From positions 26,997 to 90,996 of the forward strand of contig JBDTVG010000216.1 in NCBI GenBank assembly GCA_040007395.1: a DNA stretch of 64,000 bases, in the 5' to 3' direction. This DNA is from DATGFK01 sp040007395 (GTDB lineage Bacteria; Chloroflexota; Anaerolineae; Aggregatilineales; UBA2796). Position numbers and translations under genes: made by a program. This document shows, one piece after another, positions 8,143-17,097 of the stretch (position 1 is the stretch's first letter; each line of letters starts with the position of its first letter). Below the pieces are notes generated by a model, which worked only from the letters and a program-made list of their open reading frames with translations, was not told the DNA's origin and made no database searches.

Positions 8143-10166
8143 TCTACTGGCTGTTCACGCAGGGACGGGTCATGCTGTCAGCCCTGACCCTGCCCTTGCT
8201 TTGCCTGGGCGTTGCTGCGCCGCTGACGTTCGCTGCCCTGCTAGGCGTTGGCATTCAGCGGCGGGCGGAAGGGACACCACTGCACACCCAGGGCGTGATG
8301 CGTGTCGTGCGGGTACTGAGTTTTGTGCTGCCCAGCCTGGCGGTCGTTACGCTATACGTAAGTTTGCTCGGTGGCATGGCCGTCTCGACAGCGACGACGC
8401 ACCAGGCACCACTGCACGGTATGGCGGCGGTCATCATTGGTGGCACCCGTGTCATCAATCAGCCACGGTTGGCGATCTTCGGGTTCGGCCTGTTCAGCCT
8501 CTTGGTGCTGCTCAATATGCTGCTTTGGCAGGGCATCCGTAGTGGTGGTTGGCTGCGCGAACGCATCGACAGGCTGCGCCGCCCCAACTCTCCGCGCGGC
8601 GAAATGGGATCGGCGCATTTCTGCACGCGCCGCGAGTACATCCGCTTCCGCCGTCAAGATTCCGACGGCGTGACTTTCCTGGGTGCATTCTGGGGTGAGA
8701 ACCATCTCCGACTTGATGTGGGCTGGGGTAAGTTCTGCTTGAGCGGCGAGGATGCCGCCCGTGGTATCCTGACCATCGGTGCGCCGGGCAGCGGCAAGTC
8801 GCAGGGCGTCGTGCTGCCGGTGATCGCCGACCGGATGCGGGCGGGTCACTCGCTGATCATTGCTGACCCGCAAGGCGAACTCACCGCGCATATTCTACGG
8901 TTCGCTCGCTGTACCCGTCATCTGGTGGTAGTCCATGACCCCACCAGCCGTGACGGCCCACGCTTCAATTTAGCCGAAGGGATCGACAGCATCCCGGCCG
9001 CCCATGCCATTGCCAAAGTGCTGATTCCCTCGGCGCAAGGCGATAACCGCTTCTGGACCGATTCAGCCGCCGATCTGCTCTCGGCGTGTCTGATTCGCTT
9101 CGACACCTTGGGACAGATCAAGGCCTCGCTGGATGATCTGGGCGCGTTAGCCAGGAAGCTCTCAGCGAAGCGCGACGATGCAGCGCTCGCTGCCAGCGCC
9201 TTCATTGCCAGTGTGGGTGCCGATGGCAAGGTCGCCTCCAACACGATTGCGACCCTCGGCACGGCCCTCACCGGGTGGGCCTCCGCGCAGGTACGGGCCA
9301 ACACCAACGCCTCGGATTTCGATGCTACCCTGATTGTGGATCAACCGACGGTGGTGGTGCTAACCTGTCCTGGCGCGATGCGGGATGTTTATGCTCCGTA
9401 TCTGGGGGCGGTGCTGCGGAAACTGATGCGCGACCTGGATGCTATTGGTGAGCAAGCGGGTGGGCCACTCCCCATGCCCGTCGGGATCATCCTGGATGAG
9501 TTCCCGACGCTGGGTCGCTTGGATGGGCTGGTCGCCGACGTGAACTTGGTTCGTAAGCGGCGGATCAGTATCTTGATTGCGGCCCAGACCAAAGGACAAT
9601 TCCATCTCATCTACGGCGAGGAGGGAACTAAAGCGCTGTTTACTGGCTTGGCCACGCAGATCGTTTACGGTGGCGGGGATCACGACACCGCCAAGTTCTA
9701 CAGCGAGGCCTCTGGGCTGGCGACCGTGGACGTGAATCCCGACCCGCACAAAGCCAACCTGCGCCAGCGGGCGTTACTCACGACCGACGAGCTGGTGAAT
9801 CCTCAGGACGGGAGCTGCCACATTTTTTCGCGGTTTGTGCAGGGGCATTATGCGGCGCAGGTGATTCTCAAAGCCCAGCTCACCCGGTTCTACGAGCGCG
9901 AAGACTGGCGTGAATGGTTGCGCCGACCGGTCTACGCCGAACCACTGCGGGTGGAACGCCGACCGACAACTACTGCCGAACCACCCCCGCTGCCAGATCC
10001 GCAACCAAAATTCAGTACGAATGCGAACTTCGAGCAGCAGGCCTTGGACGCAATGCGCGGCGCGCGTGAGCGTACCCAGACTGGACTGGCGGCGACCGCT
10101 GGTGTCCATACCCTGTCGACGGCGGCATTTAAGCGGCAGCATGCAGACCAGCAGGCAAGGCGTTGA
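8139..10166 (+). CDS. VirD4/TraG-type type IV coupling protein
   Basis: 675 residues. Three hydrophobic segments in the first 135 residues anchor it in the membrane. Walker A is GAPGSGKSQG at about 214-223 and Walker B is IILDEFPTLGRL at about 449-460, followed by RKRRISILIAAQTKGQF, which is typical of the VirD4/TraG/TrwB family. It is the ATPase that links the relaxase-DNA complex to the transfer channel. It is encoded immediately downstream of the RHH gene with an ATGA overlap. Its presence without visible channel genes suggests either mobilisation by another element or mating-pore genes outside the window. Confidence 0.93.
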   Translation: MIYWLFTQGRVMLSALTLPLLCLGVAAPLTFAALLGVGIQRRAEGTPLHTQGVMRVVRVLSFVLPSLAVVTLYVSLLGGMAVSTATTHQAPLHGMAAVIIGGTRVINQPRLAIFGFGLFSLLVLLNMLLWQGIRSGGWLRERIDRLRRPNSPRGEMGSAHFCTRREYIRFRRQDSDGVTFLGAFWGENHLRLDVGWGKFCLSGEDAARGILTIGAPGSGKSQGVVLPVIADRMRAGHSLIIADPQGELTAHILRFARCTRHLVVVHDPTSRDGPRFNLAEGIDSIPAAHAIAKVLIPSAQGDNRFWTDSAADLLSACLIRFDTLGQIKASLDDLGALARKLSAKRDDAALAASAFIASVGADGKVASNTIATLGTALTGWASAQVRANTNASDFDATLIVDQPTVVVLTCPGAMRDVYAPYLGAVLRKLMRDLDAIGEQAGGPLPMPVGIILDEFPTLGRLDGLVADVNLVRKRRISILIAAQTKGQFHLIYGEEGTKALFTGLATQIVYGGGDHDTAKFYSEASGLATVDVNPDPHKANLRQRALLTTDELVNPQDGSCHIFSRFVQGHYAAQVILKAQLTRFYEREDWREWLRRPVYAEPLRVERRPTTTAEPPPLPDPQPKFSTNANFEQQALDAMRGARERTQTGLAATAGVHTLSTAAFKRQHADQQARR

Positions 10167-10176
10167 GGCAGCCCTG

Positions 10177-10506
10177 ATGATCCTTCCAACGCTCACCAAA
10201 CAGCGGCTGGCCCGAGCGGTCGGGCGGCGGACCCGCCTCACCAACCAACAGGCCGCCAGTGCGCTGGAGGCCGTGATAGCTATCGTGTCCGAGCAACTTG
10301 CCGCGGGTGGGCGGGTGGAACTCGCCAATTTCTTAACTTTGGAGGTGCAGGCCTACCCCCGCCTTGCGACCGAATCCAATTTCTGGCATACTTCACCCTC
10401 GTCCGAGTCAGGCGAAGTCACTTCCTTCGTCCTGCGTTGTAGACCGGGCAAACGGCTCCGTGCCCACCTGCGCACGCTCTCTGCTGCCAACCGCCGTCGC
10501 CCATGA
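10177..10506 (+). CDS. Divergent HU/IHF-like DNA-binding protein
   Basis: 109 residues from the ATG at 10177 (GAGG nine bases before). LTKQRLARAVGRRTRLTNQQA, then LEAVIAIVSEQLAAGGRVELANFLTLEV, follows the helix-turn-helix base and beta start of HU/IHF proteins; the DNA-clamping arm region (residues 65-85) is unusual and lacks the standard RNP motif. The C-terminal RPGKRLRAHL matches the family. In conjugative systems IHF-like proteins bend oriT. It overlaps the response-regulator gene by 4 nt, so both are probably cotranslated. Confidence 0.75.
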   Translation: MILPTLTKQRLARAVGRRTRLTNQQAASALEAVIAIVSEQLAAGGRVELANFLTLEVQAYPRLATESNFWHTSPSSESGEVTSFVLRCRPGKRLRAHLRTLSAANRRRP

Positions 10507-11228
10507 GAATGACCATGTTGATTTATGTGATTGAGGATGATCCCCAGCAGCGGGATTATTTCACCAAAACGTTACAAGCCGACCAGCATGAAATCGTCGC
10601 CTTCCAAGATACGATTGCCGCGCACAACTACTTTATGACCCACGCCTCGCCTGATGCGGCCTTGATTGACTTCCGTTTCGAGGGTGGGCCGAACGGTCTC
10701 AGCCTCGCGCGTCAGATCCATGCCATTTACCCGACAGCGGCAGTGGTCATGACCAGCAGCTATGCTGAAAAAGACGACATCATTGATGCTTTTCGGGAGG
10801 GCATCGACGACTTTTTACTCAAGCCGGTACCACCCAAGGAATTGATAAAGCGCCTGGGAAACGCCGTGATAGAGCGGCGGACCAAGTACCCGGTGGACAC
10901 GACCGAACGGCAACTGGGCGCCTTGACGCTTAACCCGAACACCCGCCAAGCGTGGTGGCACGGTCAACCATTAGCCCTGACGCGCACAGAGTTCACGCTA
11001 CTCCTACAAATCACCGCTCGCCCGGGCCATTTGTTCAACTACCCGGAGCTGTATGCCACCTGTACGGGCGACCATGTCGATCCCTCACTGGCCGCCAGGA
11101 AACTCAAGACGCATGTGTTCAACCTGAGGCATCGGTTTATCGAGATTGCCCCCGATGCACCTTGTCCGATCCTTAGCAAGCGAGGTGAAGGATTAGCGTG
11201 GCGCACGGCAGACGGCGACATCAAGTAA
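10503..11228 (+). CDS. Orphan OmpR/PhoB-family response regulator
   Basis: 241 residues. The receiver domain has the acidic cluster EDD at 11-13, phosphoacceptor Asp56 in LIDFR and the lysine in LKPVPP. The C-terminal half is a winged helix of the OmpR type (LTRTEFTLLLQITARPG; TCTGDHVDPSLAARKLKTHVFNLR in two parts). No histidine kinase gene is in the element section seen. It could take its signal from a host kinase. Such regulators bind direct repeats spaced 11 bp, and exactly that pattern is present at 15721-15749 and 15975-15991. Confidence 0.9.
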   Translation: MRMTMLIYVIEDDPQQRDYFTKTLQADQHEIVAFQDTIAAHNYFMTHASPDAALIDFRFEGGPNGLSLARQIHAIYPTAAVVMTSSYAEKDDIIDAFREGIDDFLLKPVPPKELIKRLGNAVIERRTKYPVDTTERQLGALTLNPNTRQAWWHGQPLALTRTEFTLLLQITARPGHLFNYPELYATCTGDHVDPSLAARKLKTHVFNLRHRFIEIAPDAPCPILSKRGEGLAWRTADGDIK

Positions 11229-11312
11229 CTGCTCCGTTTGCGCTAAAAGCTATCAAGTTAATTGCACACGCAGCAATGTGACCGATGAGGCCACGCAGGG
11301 TAGCGCTACTGA

Positions 11313-11335
11313 TGTGATTACCGCTGTGAATCACA
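11313..11335. promoter_or_regulatory. Inverted repeat, possible operator before the VanZ-like gene
   Basis: TGTGATT at 11313-11319 and AATCACA at 11329-11335 are perfect complements separated by 9 nt. The site lies in the 215-nt gap between the response regulator and the VanZ-like gene. No factor can be named. Confidence 0.4.
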
Positions 11336-11443
11336 AGTTGACATCGATCAAGCACTCAAGTGTTTAATCCCAAGCCTCTGAGCGCTAGGAGCCAGCAGGT
11401 ACTTGTTGTAGAGTGGTTCAAACGGCCTGCTTAAGGAGTCAAG

Positions 11444-11899
11444 TTGAGCGTTCAATCCCCACACCACGACCGGAAGGTTTGGATAACTTACTGGCTCCGC
11501 TATGGCGGATTAGTCCTCGTCCTGCTAGGAATCTTATGGTTTCCCTTTGAGTGGCTCAGTAGCGTCTGGCCTGCGTTTGGTAGCCCTTTTCGGCTGGTAT
11601 TTCGCACCACCCACGATCACTTTATTGGGCACACCGTGTTTTTCCTACTCATTGGCTGGCTCATCTTGGCATCCATGCCACTGTTACGACGGACAGTGCG
11701 TTGGTATCTCGTTGGGTTAATCCTAGCCGCCTTAATGCAGGAAGCTGTCCAGTCTATTTTTGCGGGCAACCCGCCAACATTTACCGATACGAACGCCTTT
11801 ATGGGCGACGCACTGGGCGGCATCAGTGCCTTTGTCCTCTGGAGCATCATCCTGTTATTGCAGCAGCTGTGGCATCACCATCGGAGTTCACCTACCTAA
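11444..11899 (+). CDS. VanZ-like membrane protein
   Basis: 151 residues starting at TTG 11444, with AAGGAG six bases before it. Four hydrophobic helices (about 18-40, 57-80, 83-100, 118-140) and the motifs GHTVFFLLIGWLI, MQEAVQSIF and DALGG match the VanZ-like family. VanZ gives low-level teicoplanin resistance in enterococci, but most VanZ-like proteins have no proven role. It stands alone here and is probably cargo of the element. Confidence 0.75.
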   Translation: MSVQSPHHDRKVWITYWLRYGGLVLVLLGILWFPFEWLSSVWPAFGSPFRLVFRTTHDHFIGHTVFFLLIGWLILASMPLLRRTVRWYLVGLILAALMQEAVQSIFAGNPPTFTDTNAFMGDALGGISAFVLWSIILLLQQLWHHHRSSPT

Positions 11900-12065
11900 G
11901 CACTGAGCTGCACACGTCATCTGAGCAACCTGTACTCCTTCCCTAATCCGGATGGAGGGTGTGCCGGTGGCAACCATCGCCCCAACAGACCTGTACTTGT
12001 TGAGGATGACTTTGAAGTGTATTTATGCTGCCGCCTCTATGAACTTAGTCAGTCAGACCGCGTTC

Positions 12066-14921
12066 TCACGTTGAGCGCTTTCTAGATACTGGTCGCATTA
12101 GATCTGGAAAGTAGCGCAGCACATCGGGTTTTTCAGAGTGTGTCGCTTCTGTGTTCAGCAACAGTGGTTGCTGTTCACCTACGCTACTGTCAGTTTTTTG
12201 AGCCATTGCGGCTGGCGTCGATCCGGTGATCCGGTCATTTGGTGCAAACCCTTCTACGACGGCATTCAACTCCACAGAGTCCATTTCTACGTTATCGAAT
12301 ATTTTTTTAGAATCCACCGGATCACCGGATCGAGTGGCTTCACTGTCGCCTTCTTGGGGAGATCCGTTGGTGGGCGGCACCGGATCAGGTAGCTCAGGAT
12401 CCTCCTCTGGAAAGTCGTCCGCAATCGTACGCAGCCGCACACCGATCAATCCCCACACCAGCTTGATTTCGCCCGTTTGCGAATCATTGACGCGCTGGCG
12501 ACTCGCCTCAACGTTCGGACGATAGGTCGTGATGACATCGCGCATTTTGGGTCGTCCAGCCGCATTCACGCCATTTTCGTCGCACCAATAACGATAATTC
12601 GCATACAGCGCAGCAGTACTCTCAAACGTGCCGTCTTCAAAGACACAGTTCTCCAGCAGCCAGAGCTTAATCGAGTCCCCATGCGTCTCGATGTCGGTCA
12701 GCAGGCGGCTCATTTGGGCGCTTTCGGGATACTGTCGGTTCTTCTGAGCCGTCAGGGCCAGATGAATACAGGCCGCGGCGAACGCGCCCAGCTCAGGCGC
12801 TAACTTTTTGAGCAGGTCACCGTCCTGCTTGGTTTCTGGTACCGAGTTCGGGCACTCGATAATCAGCAAGCGCCGCGTCAGTGCGCCCGACTGGTCACGG
12901 TAGCGCAGTCGATTGTTCGTGGCGAACATCAGCTTGGGTGTCCAGGTATTTTCGTCACGCTCATCCTGATACTTGAGCCACATCGACACCCCGCCATGGG
13001 CGGTCATACTTTTGAATAGTTCTTCGCCTTCCCCGCCGAGCGCGTCCTGTGGGAATTCATCCAGACAAACGAGGTTAGGGTTACTGTCCACCCACGTGGC
13101 GCGGCTGTTGGCACCGCGACTCTCTGACGAGAAGAGTGTGGAGGTCGGGAACTGACCGGGTTTGTAGCCAAGCGCAGTCTGGGCCAGTTTGAGCAGTGTC
13201 GTTTTACCGGAACGGGTCGGACCGAACAGAATGACAGCTTTGTGCAGCGAGAGGTCGCCGACCAACGCCGCGCCAATGTGCGTCATATACGCTTGTTGTG
13301 CTATCGAGTCGGGAATGGTCCGATCCAGGAACTGCTGGAGACGCGGGAAGTCTGCCCTTGAAACATAGTCGTGGGGCAGGCAGCGCGTCAGATGGTCATT
13401 CGGCTCATGAACGCGTAACTGCATGGTTGCCAAATCCAACGTGCCATTGTTGAAGTTGACGAGCGGTTGCCCCAGTGGGAATTTACGCTTGCACAGGCCG
13501 CGTGCATATTTGAGCATCCCATCCGTTCGACTGCCGCTATGCACCGAAACGCCCACTTCTCGCATCATTTGGGCAGCCTGCAGGTCAAGCGTCTCCGAAG
13601 TGCGCTCAAGCTGCCAGTGCGTGTCAACCCAGCGCCGCCACATGGAACGATCCACATCCCACGCCAGGTCGGTACCATATTTGGCGTGCCAAGCAACGGC
13701 GACATCCAGCAAATCGAGCTTGGCGGCAGGATCTGATCTTGTATCGCTGCTTTCTGCATTATTGCTTTGCGTGGCTTGTGCAGGCTTCTGCCCTTTGGGA
13801 ATCGGTATGCCTGCAAAGTTCGCCGCTTCACGGAGAGCTTGCTTAAACATCTCCGGGTCGCGTTTGTTCCACCCTGAACCGAACAGGCAATTGCCGACCA
13901 AATCCAGCGCATCCCCGCCTGCCTGTCCACCGTGGTGATACCACACCCCTTTTTCAGGATTGATGAGGAACCCGGCATTCCCCGGCAAGCGATACTCGTG
14001 CCCACGCTCCACTGCTTGAACACCCAAGTATTGTTCGGCATAGGCCACCATATCCAAGCGTACTTTGACTTCATCAATGAAGCTGTGATCTAGTATGTCA
14101 TTCAGTCGTTCGCCGCGCTCGTTTTCAGGTTCATGCTGCTTTGCGATTTGTGCCGACGCAGTACTCGGCACAATAAGTTTCTCTATCACCTCGGCGTTAA
14201 CAGGCTCTAGCGAATCGGGTACATCCACAATCATCGAACGACGATGGGGGCGCTCTGGAATGCAATCCCCCTTGCGTGCCATGGTGCCGTACAGCTTGAT
14301 CAGGTGACTGGCGCCGACCATCCCTGTATCCACTTTGACCTGCTCATCGCTGAACTTTGCGTCTAGCAGCGCCAGAAATGCTTTGATGAGACCTGTGCTG
14401 GTCTCATCATTTGGCCAGTCAATGGGAACGAGTAGGTGTGCGCCGTTGCCAGAGTTTGCCAGTAACGCTGGAATAGCGTGCATGGCCAGCCGCTCACGGC
14501 ACGCCATCGCCCGATCAAGCGCTACCGCACTTTCCTCGTCCGAGGACGAGATGCCTGCTGGACGCACTGGATCGAAGTCGATGAATAGCCAGCGACGGCG
14601 CCGCACATCTTTATCGGATGTCGTCTGTTTGGCATAGTCCCTGACCCGATTACTGCTGCGGGCCAGCAATGCTGAATGCACCGGGTTGACTGTGATATAG
14701 ATGCCTTCAGCGCGGTTTTCGTATTCCACCGCCGCCGAGGCAAGTTTATCAAAATCGTTGAAGTAGCCGCTGTCGGTGCGCTTGCCCTGTAGCCCAGGAA
14801 TACGCAGCTCGACGGTCTGCCCCGGTTGGGCCAGAATTGACAAAGTCCGCCGAATAAGCGCGATAACTTCCGCGCGTGATTGTTTCTGGTTTTTAGGAAC
14901 GTTAAAGGACGAGCTGCTCAT
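12066..14921 (-). CDS. PrimPol-helicase, P4/D5-type replication protein
   Basis: 951 residues from the ATG at 14921, which has GGAG eight bases before it; the frame is open to 15026 but without a site. The N-terminal third is a primase-polymerase domain with FIDFDPVRPAG near 110 and NSGNGAHLLVPIDWP near 150. A short region with NAGFLINPEKGVWYHHGG near 315 resembles a primase zinc-less beta domain. The C-terminal half is a superfamily 3 helicase: Walker A FGPTRSGKTT near 565, Walker B LVCLDEFPQ near 615, sensor FATNN and RRLLIIECP near 665-685. It should initiate element replication. It is transcribed towards the VanZ gene, opposite to the mobilisation operon. Confidence 0.92.
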   Translation of the reverse strand: MSSSSFNVPKNQKQSRAEVIALIRRTLSILAQPGQTVELRIPGLQGKRTDSGYFNDFDKLASAAVEYENRAEGIYITVNPVHSALLARSSNRVRDYAKQTTSDKDVRRRRWLFIDFDPVRPAGISSSDEESAVALDRAMACRERLAMHAIPALLANSGNGAHLLVPIDWPNDETSTGLIKAFLALLDAKFSDEQVKVDTGMVGASHLIKLYGTMARKGDCIPERPHRRSMIVDVPDSLEPVNAEVIEKLIVPSTASAQIAKQHEPENERGERLNDILDHSFIDEVKVRLDMVAYAEQYLGVQAVERGHEYRLPGNAGFLINPEKGVWYHHGGQAGGDALDLVGNCLFGSGWNKRDPEMFKQALREAANFAGIPIPKGQKPAQATQSNNAESSDTRSDPAAKLDLLDVAVAWHAKYGTDLAWDVDRSMWRRWVDTHWQLERTSETLDLQAAQMMREVGVSVHSGSRTDGMLKYARGLCKRKFPLGQPLVNFNNGTLDLATMQLRVHEPNDHLTRCLPHDYVSRADFPRLQQFLDRTIPDSIAQQAYMTHIGAALVGDLSLHKAVILFGPTRSGKTTLLKLAQTALGYKPGQFPTSTLFSSESRGANSRATWVDSNPNLVCLDEFPQDALGGEGEELFKSMTAHGGVSMWLKYQDERDENTWTPKLMFATNNRLRYRDQSGALTRRLLIIECPNSVPETKQDGDLLKKLAPELGAFAAACIHLALTAQKNRQYPESAQMSRLLTDIETHGDSIKLWLLENCVFEDGTFESTAALYANYRYWCDENGVNAAGRPKMRDVITTYRPNVEASRQRVNDSQTGEIKLVWGLIGVRLRTIADDFPEEDPELPDPVPPTNGSPQEGDSEATRSGDPVDSKKIFDNVEMDSVELNAVVEGFAPNDRITGSTPAAMAQKTDSSVGEQQPLLLNTEATHSEKPDVLRYFPDLMRPVSRKRST

Positions 14922-15226
14922 GGTTTCGTCTCCAAGCAACGCAAAATCAGGTCGAGGTGGACAAATCTCAACAAGGGGCGAGAAAATTGTGGCGAGAAGA
15001 CGTGGGGTATGGTATAGTTTCAACAACCACGAAGAAAACTATATCCGCACTTCTCACGCCCACCCGCCCAATCTGGTGGGTTTTTGCTGTCTAGGGTGGT
15101 CCACGTTCGCTCATCGCTACAGCCAAATGGGTAACCATGGGGTTACCAACTCTCCTCGAGAAGAAGTTGAGCGACCCGCTTTAAAAAGCCCATCAGGTTC
15201 TGCAAACTTTCTCATGCTAGAGGGCG
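14922..15226. promoter_or_regulatory. Primase control region with two inverted repeats
   Basis: The 300 bases upstream of the PrimPol gene contain no gene. TATAGTTT (15013-15020) pairs with AAACTATA (15036-15043), and GGTAACC (15130-15136) pairs with GGTTACC (15141-15147) across ATGG. Between them CCCGCC/GGTGGG followed by TTTTT (about 15065-15088) could act as a plus-strand terminator. These may be operators or origin structures for PrimPol; that is inference. Confidence 0.45.
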
Positions 15227-15505
15227 CTATTCATGATGTTTTTTGAGCCAATGTGCTAATGAATGCAGTTGGTCTGGATGCCAAAATTCACGTTTACAGT
15301 GGAAAGGGTATTGATCGGCTCGAAACACGGTTAATGCCTCGCTTTCCAGCACAATCCAGCATGGTGAGCTACTGCCACCTGCGGTAGCGCTTGCCACCCT
15401 CCGTTGCTCCTCTCGCAGAAAGTTTAGAAGTCCTTGCTGGACCCCAAGTGCCTCCACTTTATAAACGCAATGCCTTAGGAGGCGTTCAGCGTAGTGTGTC
15501 TCCAC
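15227..15505 (-). CDS. Small hypothetical protein
   Basis: 92 residues from a GTG at 15505. No family is recognised. The sequence (HYAERLLRHCVYKVEALG, LNFLREEQRRV) looks helical at the start with a mixed second half. It overlaps the 3' end of the small gene upstream by 31 nt in another frame, which suggests translational coupling in a two-gene minus-strand unit. Confidence 0.4.
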   Translation of the reverse strand: METHYAERLLRHCVYKVEALGVQQGLLNFLREEQRRVASATAGGSSSPCWIVLESEALTVFRADQYPFHCKREFWHPDQLHSLAHWLKKHHE

Positions 15506-15648
15506 ACGCGCTTGTTATCGACTGTGCTAGAGCGAGTAATTTCGATATCCACATACGTCGGCCAGCCTAATACGCTGTCATCTGGAGCACCGACTGGTCG
15601 ACTGTAGAGTTTTCCGAGTGCTTGGCTTGAAAAAGCGAGGCTGCTCAT
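15475..15648 (-). CDS. Small hypothetical protein under probable response-regulator control
   Basis: 57 residues from the ATG at 15648, with GGAG eight bases before it; the frame runs further upstream but without a site. No family is recognised. Upstream on the same strand are a -10 box (TACAAT), a weak -35 and three GGTTCAG repeats at 11-bp spacing directly beyond the -35, so it is the best candidate target of the orphan regulator at 10503-11228. Confidence 0.45.
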   Translation of the reverse strand: MSSLAFSSQALGKLYSRPVGAPDDSVLGWPTYVDIEITRSSTVDNKRVWRHTTLNAS

Positions 15649-15682
15649 CTTTATTTCTCCATCTGCAAATGCCGATGGTCGT

Positions 15683-15711
15683 ATTGTAGATAGGCAGTTC
15701 TCAACTTTGCA
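15683..15711 (-). promoter_or_regulatory. Minus-strand promoter with weak -35
   Basis: On the minus strand TGCAAA (15711-15706) and TACAAT (15688-15683) are 17 bp apart, 35 bases before the small gene start at 15648. The poor -35 next to an activator-type repeat array fits activation by an OmpR-type regulator. Confidence 0.5.
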
Positions 15712-15720
15712 CAACGCATG

Positions 15721-15749
15721 GGTTCAGCCCCGGTTCAGAGTTGGTTCAG
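15721..15749. promoter_or_regulatory. Three GGTTCAG direct repeats at 11-bp spacing
   Basis: GGTTCAG occurs at 15721-15727, 15732-15738 and 15743-15749, each exactly 11 bp after the last. OmpR/PhoB-family regulators bind such helically phased direct repeats. The array ends 10 bp upstream of the minus-strand -35 box. Confidence 0.7.
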
Positions 15750-16137
15750 CTACCCCTGAAAAAATAGATAGCTCAAAAAGATAATGAGAGGTTGCCTTAG
15801 GCCAAGGGTGTATTTGCCTGTGTTTAAGTCGACGGGCAGCAGCGCCATCCATGGTACTAAGCCCGTTACCACCCCTTCGTTGCAGCAGGCCGTGCTGTTT
15901 TTGGCATGTGCTTTAGCCCATTATCCGTCGATCTTAAAACTGTCCGCTGGCGTCGAGAATGGCTTATTCCAAATCTGAACTGTACCTGAACTACTGCCTT
16001 TAGCCGAAGCCTCGGCGACATGGCAAACTAGCCCTTAGCCCCGTTACCAGTGCAACTTTCAGTCATAGGTATCCAAAAGTAAGTGGGGGCGCTGTGAGTA
16101 GGGAATCCGGGTGCGGTGGGAAGAGGAAACAGCCAGC
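15750..16137. promoter_or_regulatory. Divergent control region with a second, inverted pair of GTTCAG repeats
   Basis: This 390-base gap has no convincing gene. CTGAAC at 15975-15980 and 15986-15991 are 11 bp apart and are the reverse complement of the GTTCAG core found at 15721-15749. They lie about 150 bases before the Toprim gene, so both divergent units may answer to one regulator. Confidence 0.5.
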
Positions 16138-16845
16138 ATGATTATTTTTCAAAGCCATCTGTTCAAGAAGGTATCGTTGAGTCAATTGCTACCCCTGGAG
16201 GCCTATGCTTTGGCGCGGGTATTGGTGGGTTTGCTTGGGACCAATGTCCCGGTAAGTCCCAGCGCACTGCTAACCCAGCGCGATGTCAACAACCCGACCG
16301 ACATGCAGGTGCTGGCGAAAGATCTCCTCGCGGCTTTGCCGTCCAGCGACGAACAGAGCCTTCAGGCTACGTCACCGTTACCTCCCCGAGCACAGCTGAC
16401 CACCAAACAAGCACAAGATGGCGTTCAGAAGGTGTGGGCCGTCAAGGTACGTCGCGCTGCTGGGTTACCGAAATATACGCAGATCGTAGACGGCAGTGCG
16501 CAGGGACTCTACAAAGTGACTGCCTTGGAAGGTTACGAAACTGTGCTGTTTGTCGATGGGGAATTTGACGCCCTGCTTGTGGAACAGGAATGTACTGGCG
16601 TGGTTAGGGTAGCGACCGTAGGCTGTGCTGCGCGAATGCTTAATTCTCATTGGCTGCTGCTTCTACTGAACTGTAAAACTACCCTGGTTGCTTGCGACGC
16701 TGACGAAGTCGGCATAAAAGGCGCGGAGCGACTTCAGACCCCGAGCCAACGGACGAGAGTTATTCAAGTGTCATGGGGTAAAGACATTACCGAGTTCGTG
16801 TTGCAGAGTGGGAGCGTACCAAAGTGGCTAAACGAAAACCTGTAA
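16138..16845 (+). CDS. Toprim-domain protein, primase/topoisomerase-like
   Basis: 235 residues from the ATG at 16138; a GTG at 16111 is in frame but the former has GAGG upstream. The C-terminal half is a Toprim fold: LFVDGEFDALLVEQE near 140-155 holds the glutamate, LVACDADEVGIKGAERL near 190-205 holds the DxD pair, and WGKDITEF follows. The N-terminal half is unlike DnaG. Stand-alone Toprim proteins of mobile elements often work with a partner primase or helicase; the PrimPol gene nearby is a possible partner. It overlaps the next small gene by 22 nt. Confidence 0.75.
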   Translation: MIIFQSHLFKKVSLSQLLPLEAYALARVLVGLLGTNVPVSPSALLTQRDVNNPTDMQVLAKDLLAALPSSDEQSLQATSPLPPRAQLTTKQAQDGVQKVWAVKVRRAAGLPKYTQIVDGSAQGLYKVTALEGYETVLFVDGEFDALLVEQECTGVVRVATVGCAARMLNSHWLLLLLNCKTTLVACDADEVGIKGAERLQTPSQRTRVIQVSWGKDITEFVLQSGSVPKWLNENL

Positions 16846-17066
16846 CCAGGCCTGTCCACAAAATCGTCGCTTACTACCCACCACCGCGCGAAGTCATCGA
16901 CAATTTTGCACGTGAGGTATGCCAACAATTGGGGCAAAAAGTAGACGCTGGCTTCAACACGCCAGAAATGGTGTGGGGCTTTGCGAGCTTTATCAAAATC
17001 GTGGCTGTGATTTATGCCAAGCATCTATCTAAGCCATCAGACCCCAGTACGCCACTTGACATTTAA
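16824..17066 (+). CDS. Small hypothetical protein overlapping the Toprim gene
   Basis: 80 residues from a GTG at 16824 inside the end of the Toprim gene. No family is recognised. The head is basic (MAKRKPVTRP) and the middle is helical (EVIDNFAREVCQQLGQ). The overlap and the terminator after it suggest a two-gene unit. Confidence 0.5.
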   Translation: MAKRKPVTRPVHKIVAYYPPPREVIDNFAREVCQQLGQKVDAGFNTPEMVWGFASFIKIVAVIYAKHLSKPSDPSTPLDI

Positions 17067-17097
17067 TGGCAGTAGGGATACGCTGGGTGCATGTGCG

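Noticed and set aside
8352..8891. 179-codon minus-strand frame
   Set aside because: Antisense shadow of the coupling-protein gene.
12066..14921. Classification of the large minus-strand protein as a phage terminase or integrase
   Set aside because: The PrimPol motifs and the SF3 helicase Walker motifs are clear; no terminase nuclease or integrase residues are seen.
14776..15246. 156-codon plus-strand frame across the PrimPol start
   Set aside because: Mostly antisense of PrimPol and then non-coding control sequence with inverted repeats; no start site.
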